DNA of 52,658 nucleotides from Neolentinus lepideus HHB14362 ss-1 (GCA_001632425.1 KV425641.1:59180-111837); one strand, 5' to 3'. Numbered from the stretch's first letter, positions 10,720 through 21,609 are shown. Made by a program: numbers and translations. Notes: generated from the letters alone by a model not told the origin.

Positions 10720-11115
10720 CTTAGTTCGGGATAATTTGGAACATGGCGATGCCGCACGAAGCGGAAGGATACACTGTGCACAGAGTCGCGCGCCCACCCA
10801 CCTTTGCACTTGCCGCACATGACTCGATAGATAGTAACTTTCATCAAGAAAGAAGGTTGTGTCGCCTGCAGACACGCATGTATCTTTCATAGTGGTGGGG
10901 GTCACATTAATCGCAACATGTTCCAGCAGAAGGTGCTTAGAGTTGTACGATAAGCGTTCATCATGCCACTCTCGGTCAAGTCTGATTAACAAATTCGGAT
11001 GGGGTGATGGACTCTGAGCTGCGTGGACGGCCTCGGTGCTCGATAGAGAATAACTTTAAGGTTGTGTCGCCTGCTAGTGCATGCACGCACGCACTTTTAT
11101 TGTGATGGTCGTGGG
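10720..11115. repeat. second degenerate tandem duplication
   Basis: A unit around 10720-10905 recurs around 10975-11110. The clearest match is CTCGATAGA, a TAACTTT box, then AAGGTTGTGTCGCCTGC, followed in both copies by CACGCA and a TGTGATGG/TAGTGGTGG box. No gene is visible. Confidence 0.5.
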
Positions 11116-11309
11116 CGGCACCTGGCAACACGAGTCCCAGCAATCGGGAATGGCAGAAAAACGAAAAGATGGACGTACGATGACTGGGGGACGGGGGACG
11201 CGCAGCTCTATATGGGACAGCGTGGCCTCTGATTGGTTGATCAGCCCGGGGACCGCGATGAAAGATTCTGTAAGTGGATAGTGCGTTCACGTGGGGAGCC
11301 AAACTATGC

Positions 11310-11540
11310 ATAAGATGGAGGACCGAAATACGGTGCCATTCAATCCGGGTGAGACCTCAAGCGATGTCAGTGCTGTTCTAGTCGCAGTTGGCGAACGTGA
11401 GAGACAAGATGGGAGTTTGGAGTAAGAGCGAAGAGGGACGGGGGGCGATCTGAGAAGATGTAGTGAATAACCGAGACACTTGAGACTAGCAAAAAAGAAG
11501 GCAAGCAGTGTTATCAAAACGCCAGATGCCTGTTATACTG
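11310..11540 (-). repeat. dispersed repeat B, copy 2
   Basis: On the minus strand it carries GCCTTCTTTTTTGCTAGTCTC, AAGTGTCTCGGTTATTCACTAC and, about 130 bp further, TTGAGGTCTCACCCGGATT. The last block matches the end of the copy at 22165-22445 (CTGAGGTCTCAC...CACCCGGATT). Confidence 0.6.
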
Positions 11541-12232
11541 TCGGTGCAAGTAGTTCTCCCAGCACCGAAATCGAGAGGATCGAGGGCAATGGGTGAGTAG
11601 TATATCCATAGTCGAAGGACGAGTGGTATGACCATAGTCGAGGACGACAGATGATACGGACGGTGGGTCGTGGCATTGTGAGTATAGTCCGCAATATTGA
11701 GGTGCTAGAGTCCGCGGCGGATGACCGAGAGCACGGACACAGAAAACTTACGCGGCATTGGGAGAAGGTCTTAAAGAACGACGAGGTGTACGTCGAGCGC
11801 TCGCTGCAGCGCCAACTAATCACTAATCCTATATACACGATGACATGACCCCAATGGCCAACTTCACGCCAAGACTCCTAAGCGTGTTCTTTTCATTCGT
11901 CTGCATGGAGTGAGTGCGCCCGACCGACCCGAGTCGGTTACTGACATGTTAGTTCGTCATGGCGAAGATTGGACAAGTGAGCGACCGTCCGTTGCTTTCA
12001 ATGATAGAAAAGAAATACATGGAGACAGCTTCATTGCAGAGTTGATACAATGGGAGCACAAGTTAGGTGCGGATGATGTTTTGATCGGCCGGCCGGCATG
12101 GGACGTGGGAGCGTTAACAACGATGTTGCCCATATGCATTGTCGTCGACCATCGACTGAGCCCAGCCCGAGTCACTCTGACTGACCCATTTAAATTGATC
12201 AGACGTTGGAACAATAGCTATGTAGCCTCTAT
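11541..12232. other. spacer without a supported gene
   Basis: Open frames here are short and show no family signature. The right part is the 3' flank of the minus-strand 601-aa gene. Confidence 0.3.
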
Positions 12233-14141
12233 TCAACTCAGGCTAGCTAAGAAATCCCAGTCCCCTCTCTGTTTCTTCCGTAGCTTCGGCACATCGACTT
12301 CGAAATTCCTACTCGCCTTGATGGCCAACACACGCTGCTGGCACTTTTCTATAGTCGTCGCATTACCTTTTGCCTTGGCCTTCTCCAACTGCTCGGTTGC
12401 TTCCTTCACCATCGCCGCATACTTGCTGTCGTCGCGGATATCCTGCCTCTCCTTCTCAGTCAGCAACGTCAAGCCGTCGAACATGATCGAGTTCAAGAGT
12501 CTTGGGTTCGCTGCCTTCTCCAACCACTCGAACATCCCTAGAGCGAGCATGCCCCAGCCTGCCGCCCTTGACGTCCTCTCCAGCCTTTGGGTAATCTCGT
12601 TCAACGGATCCGTGGGGGAAACGAAATAGAGAGAAGCAGCGGACATTGCGAACCAGGCATCGTTTGGCTCGTCGGGGCGGACTCCAAGGCGTTGATTGGT
12701 CTTCGAATATTCCGCCGTGTTCGGTAGGATCGGGATACCAAACGTTCGAAGATCAAGCAGTGATTCTCTGTATGGCTGCAGCTCAAGTGTCTCTCTCAGT
12801 TCTTCTTCTTTGAATGATACCATGGTTGCCCCGTCCTTCGACCTTGAGACCGAATCGAAGTACTGTGAGAATGTGGGGGTGATCTCCGGCTTTTGGTCGT
12901 CAACGAGTGTGAAGACCTTTAGCACACTGGGAAGCGCCGACTCGTACTTCTTGTCAACACCTGCCCCCTGCGACGCAGCTGGCAATCCGGCTCTATCGTA
13001 GCCATCGACACGCAAGAAGCACTTTGATTTTAAAATCGCCGCGCAGAAATGCTGGCAATTCTGGAACATCGCAGTCCATCGTGCGACATCCGGGTTGCTC
13101 CACACCAGATCGACAAGCGCTTTGCATTCACCTTGGACGAGTTTCTCGAAAGCGTTGGTATTCTGGTAGTTTCTCCACGTGTTTACCACGTCATCCACTG
13201 CGCTCCTCTTGGCCACTTCCAGCTTTGATGGTGCTAGTCGTTTCACGAACCGCTGCTTATGGGATTCTAAGGTGCGAAAGACGAACGTGTCCAGGATAGC
13301 CTCTGTGTACACGTCTCGGTTATTGACTTGGACAAAGAGGCCGTCAATGACCTCCTTTATTATAGCGAACGGTCGGGACGTTGGAATGCGGGAAACTGTA
13401 TCGAGTGGTATGTTTTCCATGTCCGTTGTGTCGAGCCTGACAGAATTCTCGTGTGGGACGAGACGTAACGCAGGTCGCTTGCCGGCAGGATTGTATCTGG
13501 ACGTGACTAGGATTCCTGCCACGCTATGAGGCGGTGAGACTCAGTCTGACATTCCGTACTCAGATGCAATCTTACAGGTTTTCTGACGTCTTGATTCCGG
13601 TTTCGAATCTCAGTGGACCCCACAGAACCGACCCATGGGCGTTTCCCCACCTCAATACTCCGCGTGTTGTGAACCGTAACAAGTCACGAGTGAAGAGCCA
13701 GTCCAAAGCTTCGATGGGTGCACCGATGCGATCTCCCATTCCTCTATCTTCCAAAAGAATATCGAGATCGAAGAGACCTGAAGTTCATACATCAGCGGGG
13801 ATTTCGGATTTATTGACACTAGACCTACATGCGCTCTGGAGAAGACAACGAGCGACGTGTGTAAACGCCTTCTCTTCCTCTGTTGGGTTGAAGACATTAT
13901 TCCCAGATATAGGCTTCACTGTCTTGGACAGAGATAAAACATCGATGCCAGCCCGTTTAGCGATATCAACCGCGTCGCCCATCAACATACTGACGACTTC
14001 AGCCATGGAATCCCAAAACAGAGTGGAAATGGCTGCCGTGATAGCGTCCTTGCCTTGTGTAGGCGCGGTCTGCCATGTCGGCCATGACCTCGTCACCGTC
14101 TTCTGAGGCTTGTCGTTGTCTCTGGGAGAGGAACTCGACAT
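12233..14141 (-). CDS. uncharacterised 601-aa protein, divergent partner of a lipase
   Basis: I do not recognise the family. Three exons join in phase: 14141-13829, 13777-13576 and 13523-12233, with GTAGGT and GTAAGA donors and TTCAG and CATAG acceptors, giving 601 aa from ATG 14141. There is no signal peptide or membrane segment, so it is probably intracellular. Near residues 100-170 is a well-conserved-looking block with DILLEDRGMGDRIGAPIEA, then an LRWGNAHGSVLWGPLRFE strand region. The middle is mixed helical. The C-terminal part has a charged coiled-coil-like helix (AAMVKEATEQLEKAKAKGN) and ends in a basic KLRKKQRGDWDFLASLS. It is transcribed away from the lipase gene, with 470 bp between the two start codons. 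Confidence 0.7.
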
Positions 14142-14611
14142 AATGCTCTTGGAACGAAACTGAGAACGATTCGTCGCGACTGGCTGTATTTCCCCCGTCA
14201 CGACATATTTCTGGCAACTATCGATGAGGCTATTCTTCCGTATCACACACACATGACTGACACCTTTGATCACAATGTGCTGCGTCAAGCAATCACCTGG
14301 ATGCAATCATGAATTGAACGCACCTGGCCGCTCGAGCGCACGGCCAGATCGACATGTCTGGCCAAGTTCTCCGTCCCAAAAAAAGATCAGACCAATTCAA
14401 TCATGTTTTAAACAGTCACACGTTTCTCCGGCCGCTCTCTCTTCCGTGGATCTGTCCAAGTAGCTCAGAAGTGTATATTTTTGGTCAAGAAACGTGTAGA
14501 AGACACATTTCTGTTCGCGGCGTTTAGAGGGCAGATCCATGCACCCGCCCAGAAATATCTCTGAAATAAAAGCGTGACTCGGCGGGACTGGGGTACGACT
14601 GGACAGACAGT
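14142..14611. promoter_or_regulatory. shared intergenic promoter region of the divergent 601-aa gene and lipase gene
   Basis: The two ATGs point away from each other across 470 bp, and nothing else fits between them. This makes it a candidate bidirectional promoter. I see no unambiguous TATA box for either side. Confidence 0.45.
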
Positions 14612-16035
14612 ATGGGAAACACTGGCAGTCGCTCAGCCACAATATCCGGTTCTCAATCCCTAGGCGCTTCTGGCAAGTTGTCGGCAAGCGCCCAGTCGGG
14701 ACGAGCATCTCAGAATTTTGCCGCTGTCGTCGGTATCTTCATGCGGGCTTACGAAAATGGCGATATTAGTGAGTAAACACACCTTTGTTATACGAATGGT
14801 TATCAACAGGTATACGACAGACGTACCCGAGATCAAGAAAGCGATCGAGGGTCTCTCAGTCGCGCTGGATAAGGACCCTAAGCTGTCCAGCACGGTAGAC
14901 CTCAGCTTCATCAGTGGGCTGAAGGACTGGAAACAGTACGTCTTCTGATGTTAATGTGATACATCGAATGTATGACCAACATTCGACACAGGGGGAATCA
15001 GAATATGTTTGCTCATGTGCAGCTTGCCGCTTACTGCGCGAAAGAGGTCTACAATCTCAGGACCAAGCAGGATATTGACCTCCGAAAGGCAAGGCCAGCC
15101 GCGACGCCTGGCTCAAGTGCGACCCTCGTAGATGCTGAACCCGTTCAAGTGATCGCAGGCGAGGAGGCGAGCTATCTGCATAACACCAAGAATTGGGCTC
15201 TCTTCAAGGATCCAAAAAGCGGCACTCTATACTTTTCTGTTCGAGGGACCTCGACAACTGGTATCGCCGCCGTGATCGACAACCTTACGAACTTGGATGC
15301 GGGTGCTCAGTTAACTCAGGACTTTGACACTGCGGTATGTTTGGATCACCCTGTTTCTCATTTATTTACTTACGATGACAGACCGAGAAACAAGGCCACT
15401 TTCAAGCCCATAAGGGGTTTCTGGATGTCGCCAATTCTATGTTTTCAGGGGTAAAGGACGCTGTCATGAAAGCTTCGAAGGGTGCTGGTCAGAAACCCAC
15501 CCTAGTTTTCTGCGGACACTCCGCCGGTGGTGGGACTGCCTTCTTCCTTTACCATTATTTTCAGATCCGTACGACACAAGCCGAGCGAGATGTCTGTGAG
15601 TTATCTGCAACTGTGAAGTATGGTCGGAATATCTTACCTGTTCCGGTAGTTAAGGATATACATTGCATTACCTTTGGCTCTGCCGCTATCGCCTCTGTTC
15701 CGAACCCCGTCCACACTAGCCGCGCCCAAGATCGCATCCTGTCTTTCATAAATCTCAACGATCCTGTTCCCAGAGCCGAAGTTCCATATGCCGAATGGTT
15801 AGCCGAGAGTCTCGGAAGATATCTCGCTGTGCAGAGTGGCCACGCAAATATTCCACCATTCTCGCCCTTGCCGAAGCAGACTCTTTATCCAGGCGGTGAG
15901 TTGGTTCTGCTTGATGAAGGTGGCGGCGTCGCGGGGAAGCTAGAATCGAATGCATTGAGTGGGCACGCATTCCTCGATCTTTCTGCACACGATAGTTCGG
16001 AGTACAAGCGAATTGTTTATGAGCTGTTGAAGTGA
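14612..16035 (+). CDS. class 3 lipase / fungal lipase-like alpha/beta hydrolase
   Basis: Four exons join in phase: 14612-14768, 14821-14935, 14992-15334 and 15382-16035, giving 422 aa. The family motifs are in order. First is LYFSVRGTST before the oxyanion strand, then AHKGFL. The nucleophile elbow LVFCGHSAGGG puts Ser at about residue 252. SFINLNDPVPR offers the Asp, and SGHAFLDLSAHDS near the C-terminus offers His. The N-terminus (MGNTGSRSATISGSQ) is Ser/Gly-rich and has no signal peptide. With the sequence MGN at the start, N-myristoylation is possible. This argues for an intracellular lipid-directed hydrolase, not a secreted lipase. Substrate cannot be told from sequence. It faces the 601-aa gene across a short shared promoter. 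Confidence 0.85.
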
Positions 16036-16686
16036 ATCTCTTTATTCGGTAGCTCCTTCCGCGTCTAAGAAGGCTAGAAAACGTCAGTGGGAATATGGGA
16101 TGGTGCATCTTTCCCGTGTGGCTGCGAGCACTAGATGGCGTAGGAATGAATGTGGACGATAAGACGCGCTCAGTACCATTATCGGTGCATGTGACATACA
16201 CACAGAAAGCGATTATGTATGGTAAGCAGCTAATATAACGAACAGGCAGTATCGAAACCTACTATTATGCAAAAACAAGGAAAGGTGACAAAAGCTAAAC
16301 CAAAAAGACAGCAGGGTGTCTCCAAACGAGCGAATATCAAGATTGGGAGGAGGTATAGAAGAACGAGGGGCAAGTATCGAGCAGAGGAGGGCGTGTCCGA
16401 ACCAATTACGCAACAGAAGATAAGCAAGGCTACCTAATGATACACACAGGTTTCGGACGAGTGCAATGGTATCGGATATTCATAGCAAAGGAGAGGAGCC
16501 TAGGGTATAGGTCATTTCAGGTTTTCGTAAAAGTCGGCACTGTGCAGCCATGATCGTGGTTGGTAGTCGTGATTTTTCTTATACACCTCTTCAGGCTTTG
16601 GACGAGCTGCTAGAGACAAAAGTCTAAAAGCACTCTCAATCTCCGACACCGCTGCGACAAAGCGGAAGCACCTACCTCTCTTGCCA
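16036..16686. other. 3' spacer between convergent lipase and membrane-protein genes
   Basis: The lipase (plus) and the next gene (minus) converge here, so this holds both 3' untranslated regions. No further gene is supported. Confidence 0.4.
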
Positions 16687-19600
16687 TCAATTCCTCTGCT
16701 GCGCTTGCCTCCTCGCATGATTAACCAAATTCTCCAAATTCGGCCCCCTCCAGCTCTCCGTATAGCTTCTTTCACCCTCACTAACCCCGCTCTTCATGCT
16801 CCGCCCGCCAAAGCTCGCCGCGCTAGGACTGCTGGGGGTAACCCCCAACCCACCACCCACCCCTGCCCGCATGTACACCTCCTGCCGTCCGTACCCTACC
16901 CCCGGCAGCTCAGGCGACGGCGCCTCCAACAACATCTCGCTCTCCACCGTCCCCGAATCTGGCGACGCTCTCCCTACGTCCTCCTCCAGACCAATATGCG
17001 CATTCGGCAGGCGAAACACGGGCTCCGGCGAGGGCGTCGTGAACGACGCGAACCTCGGCAGGTTCGGCGACACGCTTCTCAGCGACCGCGTCGACGTCAG
17101 CGAGTCCGGCGGCGCCTCGTCTTCGATCGACGCGCCCCACACCTGCGTCTCGCTCAGGCGCGAGCGGAGGGCAGGGCTGTACCTCGACGCCCGCGGTCCG
17201 AAGCTGTGGTCGGAGCACCACGAGATCTGGTGCCGCACCCTCCTCGCCGCGTTTGAGCGCACCGAACCGTTCTCCGCTCCGTCGACGTCCGCCTCGTTCC
17301 ATCCTGCTCCGCTTCTCGACTCACTCCGCCCCATGTCGCTCCTCGACCTGTCCCAGCCCGCGTCACTCCTCGATCCGCCCCGTTCGCTCAGGCGCGAGCA
17401 GGGCAGGGGGCTGTACCTCGACGCCCGCGGCGCGAGGCTGTGGTCGGAACACCACGAGATCTGGTGGCGCATCCTGCCCGCCAGGCCCGAGCGCACCGAC
17501 CCGTTCTCCATTGCGCAGACACTCGACGTGTCCTGTCCCACATCACTTCTCGACTCGTTCCGTCCCGCTTCACTCTTCGACTCGTCCCTGCCCGCTTCAC
17601 TCTTCGACTCGTCCCTGCCCGCTTCACCCACCCCGTCCACCGACTCCGCCTCGCTCACCCACGGGCTCTCCCTGCTCTTCACGCTGCCCGCACCCTCCCT
17701 TCCCGCTCCTTCCCTGCCCATCACGGGACTCGCGCTGCCCGCTCTCTTCCTGCTCATCACGCTTCCCGCTCCTTCCCCTCCCATCACGCTGCTTGCACCC
17801 TCCCTGCTCCTCACGCTTGCAGCGCCTTCCCTGCCCATTACAGCGCTCACGTTTCCCGCCCCCTCCCTCCCCGCTACCACAGGACTCGCTCTGCCCATTC
17901 CCTCCCTGCTCCTCACGCTGCCCACTCCCTCCCTGCTCCTCACGCTGCCCATTCCCTCCCTCCCCGCCCCCTCCCTCCCCGCCACCACAGGACTCACCCG
18001 CCCCACCACACTCGTCCGCCCACTCGACGGCTCGCTCGGGTCCCAAAACGGGTTGTAAAGGCTCAGACTCGCGTCCGTGTCCGTGAGCTCGCCGCACCCC
18101 TCGCACCCGCCGCACCCCCCGCACTCCGATTGTTTCTCAGGATCCCCCTCTTTGCCCACGTCTCCTTCTCCTCCGCCCACGTCTCCTTCTCCTTCTCCTT
18201 GACCGCCCCCCTCCCCCCCGCATCCCATCTGCTTCTCCACATCCCCCCCACCCCCCACAATCGACTCCCCGCTCCTCCGCCCCGTAAACACCGTATCGAG
18301 CACGACCCCCCGGCGCCGCCTCCGCACGCACCCCAGCAGCAGCAGCATGACGCCGCGCACGAGCCCGCCTAGGGGGTTTTTTGAGGTGGGTGGGATGGGG
18401 GGTGGGGAAGGGGGTGGGCTGGGAGGGGGGGGAGGGGAAGGGGAAGGGGGTGGGCTGGGAGGAGGGGAAGGGGAAGGGGAAGGGGACGCTGGGGAGGTAG
18501 AGGTGGGGGAAGGAGGGGAGGGAGGGGAAGGAGGGGCGGGAAGGGGGCTGCGAGCAAGTGTACGTTAGCAAGAGTCTGTGCGGCGAGCGGAGGAATGTAG
18601 GAAGAACGGGCCCCCCAAACCGCGGGATAGTGGTGGAGTGGGGAGGGTTATAAGCGGACGAGCGAGGAAGAACCGAAAGTCAGGAAACCGGGCGGGAAGA
18701 GGGGGAGAGAACAAGAATTCGGAAATTGCCCGTAGACGGAGATGCCCGTCCACCCGCGCGCCCTTGACGAGATCAGAGACTCGAAATTAACACGAATGGA
18801 TAACCAGGCCGTGCACACGGCCGGCGTGGAGACAAACAGGATCGAGGGAGCGGGAGGAGGAGGGACACGGCAGGAAAGCGAGGAGGAAGGGGTCAAGGGG
18901 ACAAGGGAAGAGGGTGGGCAGACTCGCACCCCCCAGACTCGGGCTACAAGTGTGGGGAGATGATAGAGGGTGCGGGTCTGCCTGTGTGGGGGAGGGGTGC
19001 ATATGCGAGTATGGAGGAGAAGATACGAGCACGGGGCGAATATGGGGGCGGAGGAAACACGGAAATCGGAAAGAAGAATCGAAATCGAAAGCACGAAACC
19101 AAGACCACGGCAACGAGAAAGCACGCTCACCCGTCAGAGTCAGCTCCCACCTGCGTCTCCCCGCCCGCGATATCCAACGCGCCAGTTTCCGACTGCTGAG
19201 GTCCGGGATGTGGTAGCGAAGAGGGTTGAGGGTCAGTGCCAAGTTGTAGTTTGGAAGAGTTTTCGGGCCCGCGTTGAGGGGTCGGAGAACTATCGGGCCC
19301 ACGTTGAGGGGGCGAAGAAGCGTCAGTTTCAGATGGCGGATTCGAAGAAACAGAGCCAGACGAGAGAGGTGTAGCAGGAACAGACGCAGTGTTGAGCATA
19401 GCGATAATCGCACTAATTGCATCGCCGGGACCAGGAGAAGCGGTGGACGTGGTAGAAGGAGAGTCGGAAGTAGTCGTGGTGTCGTCGCCGTCGTCGGGAG
19501 GTGGACTGACAGATGTGGTGGTAAACGTAGAGGTAGGCGTCAAGGTATAGTCTGAGGTAGGCGTCACGGTAGAGTGGGATGTAGGCGTCACGGTAGCATC

Positions 19601-19714
19601 AGAGGCTCCATTCTGAGCGGTGGGAGGGGGAGACGGGGACGACGAATGAGTGGACGAGGCGGGCATGCTGGTACTCACCGGGCGCGTGCCATCAGAGCGC
19701 GGCGCAGGAGACAT
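16687..19714 (-). CDS. predicted single-pass membrane protein with Ser/Thr-rich N-part and repeat-rich tail
   Basis: Exon 1 (19714-19131) codes for about 194 residues that are very rich in Ser, Thr and Pro, like a glycosylated outer region. It ends at a GTGAGC donor. The last exon opens upstream of 18371 and runs to 16687. It begins with NPLGGLVRGVMLLLLGCV followed by RRRRRG, a short membrane segment with a positive inner flank. The tail of about 550 residues is disordered, with Gly/Glu repeats, a (R)DESKSEAG array and a long motif VRHQISWCSDHS..PRASRYSP present twice (about 17480-17400 and 17250-17165). The exon boundary in the 18.4-18.57 kb pyrimidine tract is uncertain; it could begin at CGCAG near 18559 or at the CTAG at 18371. 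No signal peptide is clear. Architecture resembles fungal mucin-like sensors, but this is inference. Confidence 0.55.
18388..18545 (+). repeat. G-rich low-complexity tract (GGGGAAGGGG type)
   Basis: About 150 bp consist almost only of runs of three to eight G separated by A, AA or T on the plus strand. For the minus-strand gene it is a C/T-rich tract just upstream of the membrane exon, so it may act as an extended polypyrimidine tract. The plus strand has many possible G-quadruplex registers. Confidence 0.7.
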
Positions 19715-19819
19715 GCAAAATGCGCGCCCTCGGCAGATATCAACGACAAAAGAGTGTGGTGGTCGCGACTAGAGAGCGTAGGGTTGCCAGGACGGCTACG
19801 CGTGAGAGGCGCGTACAAC

Positions 19820-19880
19820 ATTGCAAAGTCGAAATTGCAAAGTCGAAATTGCAAAGTCGAAATTGCAAAGTCGAAATTGG
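19820..19880. repeat. 14-bp minisatellite in the upstream region of the membrane-protein gene
   Basis: The unit AAAGTCGAAATTGC is repeated about four times with almost no variation, ending in a partial unit at 19880. It lies about 110-165 bp upstream of the ATG at 19714. Confidence 0.85.
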
Positions 19881-20279
19881 ATATCTTGGCAACTCTCCGT
19901 CCTCTCCTTCGGGGCTTCTGTGATGGCATCTGATTGGGTGGAAGTTGTCGAGGCGGAGCGGGATAAGCCGGGCACTCTCACGCGATGACTTGCCATGATC
20001 TTCTTCATCAACTCGATCACGAAGCCTGCAAAGTGACGTACCATCGCCTCACCGCCATCACATCCCGAACCGAACAAGACCGTTCACGAATCAAAGGAAC
20101 TCCACTTTGCACTTCCCCACCAAGCCTCGGTGACGGCAATGGCTCCGGCATCCACTTCCAACACCTCCGTCATTCCCCGCGACGCATCTTGTTCCCAATC
20201 AGAAACCAATCCCAGGGTGTGGGTTTGTCCCTGCCAGCTCGGGATTCTGTGTAGCTATTAATAGAGGTAGACCCAGGGC

Positions 20280-20560
20280 AGTTCATCACCGCCAAGGTAC
20301 GCATCTTCCGCCTGCATGATGCATCCCACCACGAGTGGGTGCCCGACAATGCAATTCGCGGTCTGTCACAAAGTCTACGCATCCCAATTTCTCTGCTGCT
20401 GAAGCCCTCACCTCGACCGATCAAGATATCATGCCCTTGCCGCCTAGTGCTCACTCAATACCTCCTCTCACCGCACTCGACGACAGAGCGTATGTCTTTC
20501 TCTCTCATTGAAAGTAACGTGATGTACTGCCAACACCGAGCAAGGTGGTCGTGCGCACTC
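20280..20560 (+). repeat. dispersed repeat A, copy 1
   Basis: Ordered words are CATCTTC, a CACCACGAGTGGGT box, CGCGGTCTG, CGACCGATCAA.ATATCATG, CCTTGCCGCCTAGTGCTCACTCA, TACCTCCTCTC, TATGTCTTTCTCTCTCATTGAAAG, GATGTACTGCCAACAC. The same order recurs at 21385-21560 and 21610-21900. No open frame is conserved. Confidence 0.55.
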
Positions 20561-20639
20561 GTTTCGTCCAGATGAACGAAACGAACGTCCACCGGCCACT
20601 ACGCGCCAAGACAAAGTTAAGGATCATCGATTCGCAGAG

Positions 20640-20905
20640 TGGTAGGTGCCGAGAGAACTGCTTGCACCGACAGGTCGCTATGTCTGGTAGCGGGGCGTAG
20701 AGGATGTCTTCTTTTCTGCTCGGCTTTTCGTCAGTCTCGAGTGTCCCGTTATTCACCACCCCGCTCCTCGATTCCAGCGCCCCCTCTCTCAAATGACAAC
20801 GAAATCCTATTTTGCGCCAGGTGGGGACGCTCCGGGCTACTGTATGCCTCGGGACAACGCTGGAGTCGTGACACGGCGCCGTATCGTGTCATCTGAGGTC
20901 TCACG
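20640..20905 (+). repeat. dispersed repeat B, copy 3
   Basis: It starts near GGTAGGTGCCGAGAGAACTGC and continues through GAGGATGTCTTCTTTTCTGC, GTCAGTCTCGAGTGTCCCG, TTATTCACCACCCCGCTCC and ACGAAATCCTATTTTG. It ends near TCTGAGGTCTCACG. It follows repeat A copy 1 directly. Confidence 0.65.
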
Positions 20906-21119
20906 ATCAAGTAACTACACTACCTCCCTGGCCGTCGACACTTCGGACTGCGCGTTCTCGTGACCGTATATGACACGCCGAATGCGCTGTTCATAGTGAG
21001 TCCTTCTTGCTATCACGATCCAGAGGACGTCCTTTATGTTCGCCACGATCTCCTTTTCATCGGGCAACGCGTCGGGCGGATGGAGCACTCCACCTCTGTG
21101 CGGTGTTGTAATTTCGCGA

Positions 21120-21215
21120 CAGGCGGTCGGTGTGGTGGGAGGATGCGCCACCAGATCTCGGGCTCTCATCTTCGGCCGGAACCGCTCGTATCGGGGCCGT
21201 CAGACTGTTTCGTGC
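21120..21215 (+). pseudogene. fragment resembling the repeated tail motif of the 16.7-19.7 kb gene
   Basis: A run of AGGATGCGCCACCAGATCTCG (21147 onward) is identical to the coding strand of the nearby gene at about 17480, where it encodes RMRHQIS. Weaker similarity continues through TCTTCGG.CCGGAACCGCTCG. Only this block is shared. It may be a captured fragment lying inside the repeat-rich region. Confidence 0.4.
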
Positions 21216-21279
21216 TGCTGGCTGTCACGGCGATGGGGGTGCCTTTGTTTGCAGAGTCAGATGCCAGTTGAGTTCGTCG

Positions 21280-21375
21280 CCGCCGAGATACTCGGTGCCC
21301 GAGCCGCCGAGATACTCGATGCCCTCGTCGCCAAGATACTCAATTCCCTCGTCGCCAAGATACTCAATGCCCTCG
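21280..21375 (+). repeat. 24-bp tandem repeat, about four units
   Basis: The unit GCCGAGATACTCGATGCCCT with CGTC (24 bp) is repeated four times. A and C alternate at a few sites (GAGATACTC/AAGATACTC). In one plus frame it gives a repeating SPRYSMPS peptide, but there is no start or gene around it. Confidence 0.75.
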
Positions 21376-21384
21376 AGTCGTTTT

Positions 21385-21560
21385 CTTCCGCGCCTTCTTT
21401 ACACCATGAGTGGATACGCGACGTCGTGATCCGCGGTTTGCGCACCCAGGCCGATCAAAATATAATGTATTTCCCGCCTGGTGCTCGCTCATACCTCCTC
21501 TCGCTGCACATATCTTCTTCTCCCTCGTTGAAAGCACCACGACGTGCTGCTAACACATCA
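21385..21560 (+). repeat. dispersed repeat A, copy 2
   Basis: It shares with copy 1 the ordered words CACCATGAGTGGAT, GATCCGCGGTTTGCGCACC, CCGATCAAAATATAATG, GGTGCTCGCTCATACCTCCTCTC and CTCCCTCGTTGAAAGCACCACGACGTGCTG. Confidence 0.55.
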
Positions 21561-21609
21561 TAACCAGGGCCCGACCACGTCAGTCGTTTGGAGGTACAGG
21601 GCGCTAGAA

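Noticed and set aside
16796..18372. Long plus-strand open frames (up to 420 codons) across 16.8-18.4 kb
   Set aside because: They are shadows of the minus-strand tail exon. Its Ser/Gly/Arg-rich codons leave all frames open, and the plus frames give only Pro/Ser/Arg low complexity.
18640..18660. A TATAA box on the minus strand near 18650 as the start of a separate gene
   Set aside because: No ATG follows in a useful frame; the next signals are a branch-point-like GCTAAC and a CGCAG acceptor. It fits an intron better, although an internal promoter cannot be excluded.
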